DNA of 64,000 nt from Auritidibacter sp. Marseille-P8566 (GTDB lineage: Bacteria; Actinomycetota; Actinomycetes; Actinomycetales; Microbacteriaceae): assembly GCA_945860535.1 (NCBI GenBank), contig CAMAQN010000003.1:1-64000 (forward strand). Direction: 5' to 3'. Shown in pieces: positions 60,201 to 64,000 of the stretch. Position numbers and translations under genes: made by a program. A model generated the notes under the pieces. It did not search any database and was not told the origin of the DNA. It saw only the letters and a list, made by a program, of their open reading frames with translations. The stretch's first letter is position 1; each line of letters begins with the position of its first letter.

Positions 60201-60267
60201 TATTGACTTGCAATTTAGGCCTTTTCAGGTGATCACACTGCGAGTTTCAGGACTCAAAATTGACTAG
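57208..60267 (+). CDS. Alpha-mannosidase, GH38
   Basis: A 1019-residue enzyme: a substantial N-terminal domain (about 1-245), the zinc site GHAHIDSAWLWP near 260, WVECDGNMPGSEAMVRQ near 338, nucleophile Asp in WLPDSFGYSG near 373, the GWGDGGGGPT segment near 470, and C-terminal beta-sandwich domains. It removes alpha-mannose units in the cytoplasm. Starts at ATG 57208 behind AAAGGG, sharing one base with the GH36 stop (TAATG). Confidence 0.94.
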   Translation: MHQGTKAVEERLDRFFKDKIQPAIYRDHIALSITAWQAPREPVPFAEATTQQFEAVDLGWRFGRAWSTIWLKVSGSIPESWSANQEGSLAAEIVIDFGYNTSRSGFQAEALAYDLAGKPIKAIAPKNSWLPWSYANKKVEFYLEVAANPDVAGEYTFEPTTLGDWDTASEQPLYELKKLHIARRDIEVWELAQDIFTLRGLMVSLPQDSTRRHLITRAIEDMLDAINPSDVSGSASAARGKLTAVLSSPASASSHRIIATGHAHIDSAWLWPIRETVRKCARTFSNVLSLMDEHDDFIFSASSAQHYKWIKDHYPSVFEGIKKRVVSGQWKPVGGMWVECDGNMPGSEAMVRQFVYGQKFFQESFAMHAREAWLPDSFGYSGSLPQIVTQSGISAFLSQKMSWNQVNRMPHHTFWWEGIDGTRVFSHFPSADTYISELSGEELAHAEKNFSEKGRASISLVPFGWGDGGGGPTREMIAAAYRTSDLEGSPKVSMGTADEFFSQARSEYANAPVWRGEMYLELHRGVLTSQHRTKQGNRRNEGLLREAELWASYATLRAGNTYPSDKFEEIWQSILLMQFHDILPGTAIAWVYKEVENRHAEITGELLEIINSSLSALANDPSAGAATQTLTANAMSVARNGVAGLGLGTPSTLAKASSIVEQDEFVVLENEELRVRVDRSGRIVSLLSLATNRESIAPGIPANELHLHNDNPTRWDAWDIDEHYRNSKQVLDAVDQFDVRQQADGSAVIETKRVLRSASQKASTIVQTIRLEPGAKSIDIGFEIDWHENEKMLKLAFPIDIHAEEVAAETQFGFVKRPTHENTSWDFARFESCQHKYLYLNEKDWGVAIANDSTYGFDVQRTTEANGATVTSVRFSLLRSTKFPDPEADQGRHTMNFKLRPAATIEDAVSLGYDLNNPARQVQGNRTVAPLVNSSADQVVVETVKLAEDGSGDLIVRLYESTGGRADSRISFAGVAEEIWLTDFLELPTSADRIAGNAIDLQFRPFQVITLRVSGLKID

Positions 60268-60283
60268 CCGGGGCGGCAAAACG

Positions 60284-63193
60284 ATGATTCAACCACTGGA
60301 AAGTAGAGATCCGGGCTGGAACACCCTGCCACCCCGAGCTGCGCTTAGGACTGACGCCGCAACCACCAACCTCAACGGAATGTGGCGTTTCCGCTGGCTA
60401 CCTCGGGTTGTTGACGCAAGCTCGGCACCAAAGTTTGACCAAGGTCACAACGAACTCATTCCGGTGCCGGCAAGTTTCGTCATGCCGCACCTCGACAAGT
60501 TTCTAAAGCAACCCCACGGTCTTCCCAGCTACACCAACGTCAACTACCCCTTTGCAATCGACCCTCCTTACCCGCCAGATCACAATGGCGTCGGTGAGTA
60601 TCAGCGCGAAGTTAGCTGGGTTGTGCCGCCGACCAGCGCGGTCTTGAGATTTGACGGTATCGAAGGTGCTGCCGACGTCTGGTGGAACGACGAATATCTG
60701 GGCTCTGTTCGAGGCAGTCGTCTACCGAGCGAATTTGATATCAGCGGTCGCGCAAATACAAACAACACCATCACGCTGCGCGTTTACACTTTCAGCGCTG
60801 CGTCATATCTTGAAGATCAAGACGAATGGTGGCTGCCGGGAATCATCCGCGACGTTTCGGTAATCGCTCGCCCAAAGGTTTCAATCGAAGATGTGGCCGT
60901 CGAAGCCGACTGGATTAACGGAGTAGCCAAACTTCGCGTGTGCGTGAAGACAAGTATTGCCGACAGTGCAGTGAGCATGCAGCTGGTTGAAACCGATACG
61001 ACTTTGCAGCACGGTCAAATTGCAACAATCGAACCAGCAAAGCCCTGGACGGCCGAAACGCCAAACCTCTATACGTTGCGGGTTAGCACTTCAATTGACA
61101 GTCAAGCCGGTGAAACCGTTGAGATAAAGGTCGGATTCAGAACCGTTGCGATTAAGGGAACAGTCTTTACCGTGAACAATGTGCCGATTCAACTTCGTGG
61201 AGTCAACCGACACGAACACCACCCGCTATTTGGCCGCACTGTCGACGAAGACACGGTGCGCAAAGAGTTGGCGCTTATGAAGCGCAGCAACATCAACGCG
61301 ATTCGAACTTCGCACTATCCGCCATCGACTTTACTGCTGGATTTGGCAGACGAAATGGGTTTCTGGGTCATCGATGAGTGCGATCTAGAAACCCACGGAT
61401 TCGGGAATGTTGGCTGGGTCGACAACCCAACCGACGACCCGAAATGGGAAGCCGCGATTGTTGACCGAGCGGTTCGAATGGTCGAGCGCGATAAGAATCA
61501 CGCGAGCATCGTCATCTGGTCGCTTGGCAATGAGGCCGGGGTTGGCCGCAATTTAGGTTCGATGGCCAAGGCCATGAAGTTGATTGACGGCTCGAGACCG
61601 CTGCACTACGAGGGTGACCAAGACTGTGAGCACGTTGATGTGTGGAGCATGATGTATCCGCCGGTCTCTCACGTTGAGCAAGTTGGTCTCGGCACAGAAG
61701 AGCCGCTCGAAGACCCAACGCTTGATGCACGCAGAAGAAACATGCCATTCGTGCTCTGCGAATATGCGCACGCCATGGGAACCGGTCCAGGTGGACTAAC
61801 CGAGTACCAGGAACAGTTCGACAAACACCCTCGACTCATGGGTGGGTTTATTTGGGAGTGGTTAGAGCACGGCATCACAACAATCGAGAACGGCATCACC
61901 AAAACCAATTACGGTGGTGACTTCGGTGAACCACTTCACGACGGCAACTTTGTGATTGACGGGCTCGTTAGTTCGACTCGCGAACCACGCGCTGGGTTGC
62001 TCGACTTGGCCGCGGTTTACACCCCGGTATCGATGAGCTTGAACGACTCAGGTTCAGAACTCACCATGATCAGCCGACTCGACTTCATGGACACTTCGCA
62101 CCTGAGTTTGCAGTGGAAGATTGAAAGCGAAAACAAAACTGTCGGCTCTGGCGTCATCGCCTACCAACCTCTCACCGCACGTGAAACCAGAGTTCTCCGT
62201 TTGCCTGAAGAAGTTTCTGCAGGGCTGCAGCAGAACACCGGAGTGCTAACGGTGTGGCTCGCAAACGAAACAGCGAGCTGGGCAATTCCAGCCGGCTGGG
62301 TGGTTGCAAGCGCACAGTGTGTTTCATCCCAAGGCGCATTGCAAGACTCACCGGTGGCGACTTCGTCGCACTCGCTTTCTGAAGTTCTTGAAATTTGCAG
62401 AGAAACCGGAAGACCGGTTCGCATCGGCAAAACCCCTGTGGCAGATTGGGCAATCAGCCTGTGGCGAGCACCGACCGACAACGACCTCAGAACCGCGTGG
62501 CGAGAAGCCGCGTTTCCCGCCGCCGAACGCTGGCGACAATTAGGACTTGACCGGCTCGTGTCTCGCCTGATTTCGATTGAGCAGGTTAGCGAAAGTCAAA
62601 TAGCGGTAAAGACTCGGGTAGGCGCTGCCGCCACGAACGCTGCCGTCGACTGCACCTACACCTGGACCATGCAGCCAACTGGGCTCGAGCTCAAGCTTGA
62701 TGCGATTATCAACGAGCACTGGCCGGAAACTTGGCCTTCGCACTGGGCCAGAGCTGGTGTCGAGTTCACAATCTCGACCCCTTCAGATTCCGCTGTGCAC
62801 TGGTTTGGTAAAGGGCCTTCGCCCGCCTATCCAGACACCGGGCAGGCCGCTAGGCTCGGCTGGTTCTCGTCGACCATCGAGGATTTGCAAGAGCGAACCG
62901 TGAGGCCTCAGGAGTCGAGCCGCCGGGCATCGGTGTCTTCGGTTCAAATCGCTAACTCGCTCAAGGCCAGGTTCTCTTCGCCGGTCGGGCTGACCATCAG
63001 GCCTTGGTCGCCATACCAAGTTGCTAAGACTTCGCACGATCACTTCTTAGGCGCGAGCTCGACCGCCCATATTGTGTTCGACTTCGCCTGCTCTGGAGTT
63101 GGCACAGCCGCCTGCGGCCCCGGCGTCCTACCAAAGTACCAACTGCCCGCTCAGAACTTCTCGGGCCAAGTTTTGTTTGAGTTTGAAGGCTGA
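60284..63193 (+). CDS. Beta-galactosidase, GH2 (LacZ type)
   Basis: A 969-residue five-domain GH2 enzyme: sugar-binding jelly roll (DEWWLPGIIRDV near 183), GVNRHEHHPLFGR near 308, acid/base Glu in WSLGNEAGVGRN near 415, nucleophile Glu in CEYAHAMGTGPG near 490, and the bgal small-chain domain with SLWRAPTDND near 730. I start at ATG 60284 behind GGGGCGGC; a TTG at 60260 overlapping the mannosidase stop is also in frame. Cytoplasmic. Confidence 0.93.
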   Translation: MIQPLESRDPGWNTLPPRAALRTDAATTNLNGMWRFRWLPRVVDASSAPKFDQGHNELIPVPASFVMPHLDKFLKQPHGLPSYTNVNYPFAIDPPYPPDHNGVGEYQREVSWVVPPTSAVLRFDGIEGAADVWWNDEYLGSVRGSRLPSEFDISGRANTNNTITLRVYTFSAASYLEDQDEWWLPGIIRDVSVIARPKVSIEDVAVEADWINGVAKLRVCVKTSIADSAVSMQLVETDTTLQHGQIATIEPAKPWTAETPNLYTLRVSTSIDSQAGETVEIKVGFRTVAIKGTVFTVNNVPIQLRGVNRHEHHPLFGRTVDEDTVRKELALMKRSNINAIRTSHYPPSTLLLDLADEMGFWVIDECDLETHGFGNVGWVDNPTDDPKWEAAIVDRAVRMVERDKNHASIVIWSLGNEAGVGRNLGSMAKAMKLIDGSRPLHYEGDQDCEHVDVWSMMYPPVSHVEQVGLGTEEPLEDPTLDARRRNMPFVLCEYAHAMGTGPGGLTEYQEQFDKHPRLMGGFIWEWLEHGITTIENGITKTNYGGDFGEPLHDGNFVIDGLVSSTREPRAGLLDLAAVYTPVSMSLNDSGSELTMISRLDFMDTSHLSLQWKIESENKTVGSGVIAYQPLTARETRVLRLPEEVSAGLQQNTGVLTVWLANETASWAIPAGWVVASAQCVSSQGALQDSPVATSSHSLSEVLEICRETGRPVRIGKTPVADWAISLWRAPTDNDLRTAWREAAFPAAERWRQLGLDRLVSRLISIEQVSESQIAVKTRVGAAATNAAVDCTYTWTMQPTGLELKLDAIINEHWPETWPSHWARAGVEFTISTPSDSAVHWFGKGPSPAYPDTGQAARLGWFSSTIEDLQERTVRPQESSRRASVSSVQIANSLKARFSSPVGLTIRPWSPYQVAKTSHDHFLGASSTAHIVFDFACSGVGTAACGPGVLPKYQLPAQNFSGQVLFEFEG

Positions 63194-63210
63194 TCGAAAG
63201 GGGAAGTCAA

Positions 63211-64000
63211 GTGAGCAACTACAGAGAAATCGAAACCGGTGTTGAAAACATCGTAGTTCGCCTGCACCAAACCGAACGCCAACTTTTCGGCAGTTTTATC
63301 GACTGCAACATGTCGACAGCCTGGGTTGGAGACAGGTTCAGAATCTTTCCCGGCAAGTACGGCGAAGACCCGGTGTGGGGTGACGGCAACGAACTCAAGT
63401 TTGGCGAAGGGTCAACAGTGAGTGAGACTTTTGCGCTTCCTCCAGAAGCCTTTGTACGCCCGGATCTTCCTAAGGTTGTAAAGCCGGAAGAAGACGGTTT
63501 GCACGGAGCCGTGTGGTTCGAGAGCATCTACCAATCAACGCATGATGCATCGGGCAGAACCCTCTACTCGCTTTATCACAACGAGAACTATCCGAGCACT
63601 TTGCTTTACAAACCTGAAACCGGCGAAGGCATGAGCGATGACAACTGGCCGCCCGGACTCCTGGGCGACTCTTCGATTCAAGCCGCACCAAGAATCGGAA
63701 TCATGAAGTCGCTCGATGGTGGCGACAGTTGGAAGAACCTCGGAATCATTTTCGAAGACGGAAACGATCGAATGATCAGGCTTCCGATCAACAAGAACTA
63801 CTGTTTCCCCGGTGGAGTGGGTGATCCGAGCGCCATTGCAAACGGAGAGTACCTATACGTGTTCTTCGGCGAGTATGCCTACCCCGGACCCTTCTCACCT
63901 GAGACCTGGTCTTCAGCCGAAGAGGCATCCGGCCAGTGTGTGAGCGTGGGCCGCATCGCAATCGCAGACTTAGACGATCCAGAAAAGAAGGCAAAGCGCT
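63211..64000 (+). CDS. Beta-propeller protein with an Asp-box (sialidase-like fold), partial at window edge
   Basis: The first 263 codons of a gene starting at GTG 63211 behind AAAGGGGAAG. The protein has no signal peptide. It carries an Asp-box KSLDGGDSWKNLG near residue 175 and aromatic-rich strands such as GGVGDPSAIANGEYLYVFFG near 200-225, as in sialidase- or GH43-like propellers. I cannot place it in a family. As the fourth gene of the alpha-Gal/alpha-Man/beta-Gal operon it is probably a glycosidase or phosphorylase for the same glycan. The 3' part lies beyond the window. Confidence 0.75.
   Translation, partial: MSNYREIETGVENIVVRLHQTERQLFGSFIDCNMSTAWVGDRFRIFPGKYGEDPVWGDGNELKFGEGSTVSETFALPPEAFVRPDLPKVVKPEEDGLHGAVWFESIYQSTHDASGRTLYSLYHNENYPSTLLYKPETGEGMSDDNWPPGLLGDSSIQAAPRIGIMKSLDGGDSWKNLGIIFEDGNDRMIRLPINKNYCFPGGVGDPSAIANGEYLYVFFGEYAYPGPFSPETWSSAEEASGQCVSVGRIAIADLDDPEKKAKR

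Noticed and set aside
38494-64000. The whole carbohydrate locus as cargo of the tRNA-Arg integration
   Set aside because: It lies on the 5' side of the tRNA, whereas the duplicated 3' half and its relic are on the other side, so this attachment pair cannot enclose it.
1-64000. CRISPR arrays, insertion sequences, integrases or phage genes
   Set aside because: No spaced direct-repeat array, transposase motif, inverted-repeat-bounded element or integrase-like frame was found; the only mobile-element trace is the tRNA-Arg repeat pair.

Overview
This window looks like a compact chromosome segment of an actinobacterium, most likely a small-genome freshwater member of the Microbacteriaceae (Luna/Rhodoluna/Aquiluna type). 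That placement is an inference. It rests on the actinobacterial order tilS-hpt-ftsH-folE-folP-folB-folK-DUF3180-DUF2520-panC-lysS-clpC, the SCP2-purF-purM-DUF3073 block, many GTG/TTG starts with 1-11 bp gene overlaps, tRNAs without encoded CCA, and a moderate base composition for the phylum. No 16S gene is present to confirm it.

1-9.6 kb (minus strand) is one tightly packed housekeeping run: tRNA-Ile lysidine synthetase, hypoxanthine phosphoribosyltransferase, FtsH, four folate genes, pantothenate synthetase with a DUF2520 partner, lysyl-tRNA synthetase and the start of clpC. 9.7-12.2 kb holds pyrophosphatase, an NTF2-like gene whose start codon sits in a perfect 18-bp palindrome, a RipA-like NlpC/P60 hydrolase and tRNAs Glu-Asp-Phe. 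12.2-16.5 kb holds two transporters, an orphan TipAS-type protein, a paired CrcB fluoride channel, DUF3073 and an I78-inhibitor-like membrane protein. 16.5-19.7 kb is purM-purF-SCP2. 19.8-25.9 kb holds a lycopene-elongase-like UbiA enzyme paired with a CrtI-type desaturase, a nitroreductase, an MFS exporter with no ordinary start codon, and small proteins including a stand-alone alpha-CTD-like HhH protein. 26.2-28.9 kb is a MacAB-like three-gene ABC export system.

29.3-36.5 kb encodes one 2399-residue secreted mosaic protein, divergent from a TetR regulator that may be leaderless. 37.3-38.4 kb contains a 70-bp degenerate copy of the 3' half of tRNA-Arg(ACG) plus its terminator. The intact tRNA lies 1006 bp away and a TMEM175-like channel gene lies between: the footprint expected of a decayed tRNA-integrated element.

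38.5-64 kb is a carbohydrate-utilisation locus. It holds two GH36-type alpha-galactosidase-like enzymes, a GH38 alpha-mannosidase, a GH2 beta-galactosidase, an (alpha/alpha)6-barrel debranching-type enzyme and an Asp-box beta-propeller cut by the window edge. With them are a binding-protein ABC importer lacking its ATPase, a FadR-type GntR regulator, a Gfo/Idh/MocA-ThuA pair, a TIM-barrel isomerase-like protein, and a lactonase/enolase-superfamily dehydratase/SDR/FAH-hydrolase set matching a non-phosphorylative deoxysugar-acid route. Five copies of a GTATGAY motif, each on the strand of the gene it precedes, lie in three divergent intergenic regions of this locus. They are the best candidate for a shared operator or promoter element tying it into one regulon.
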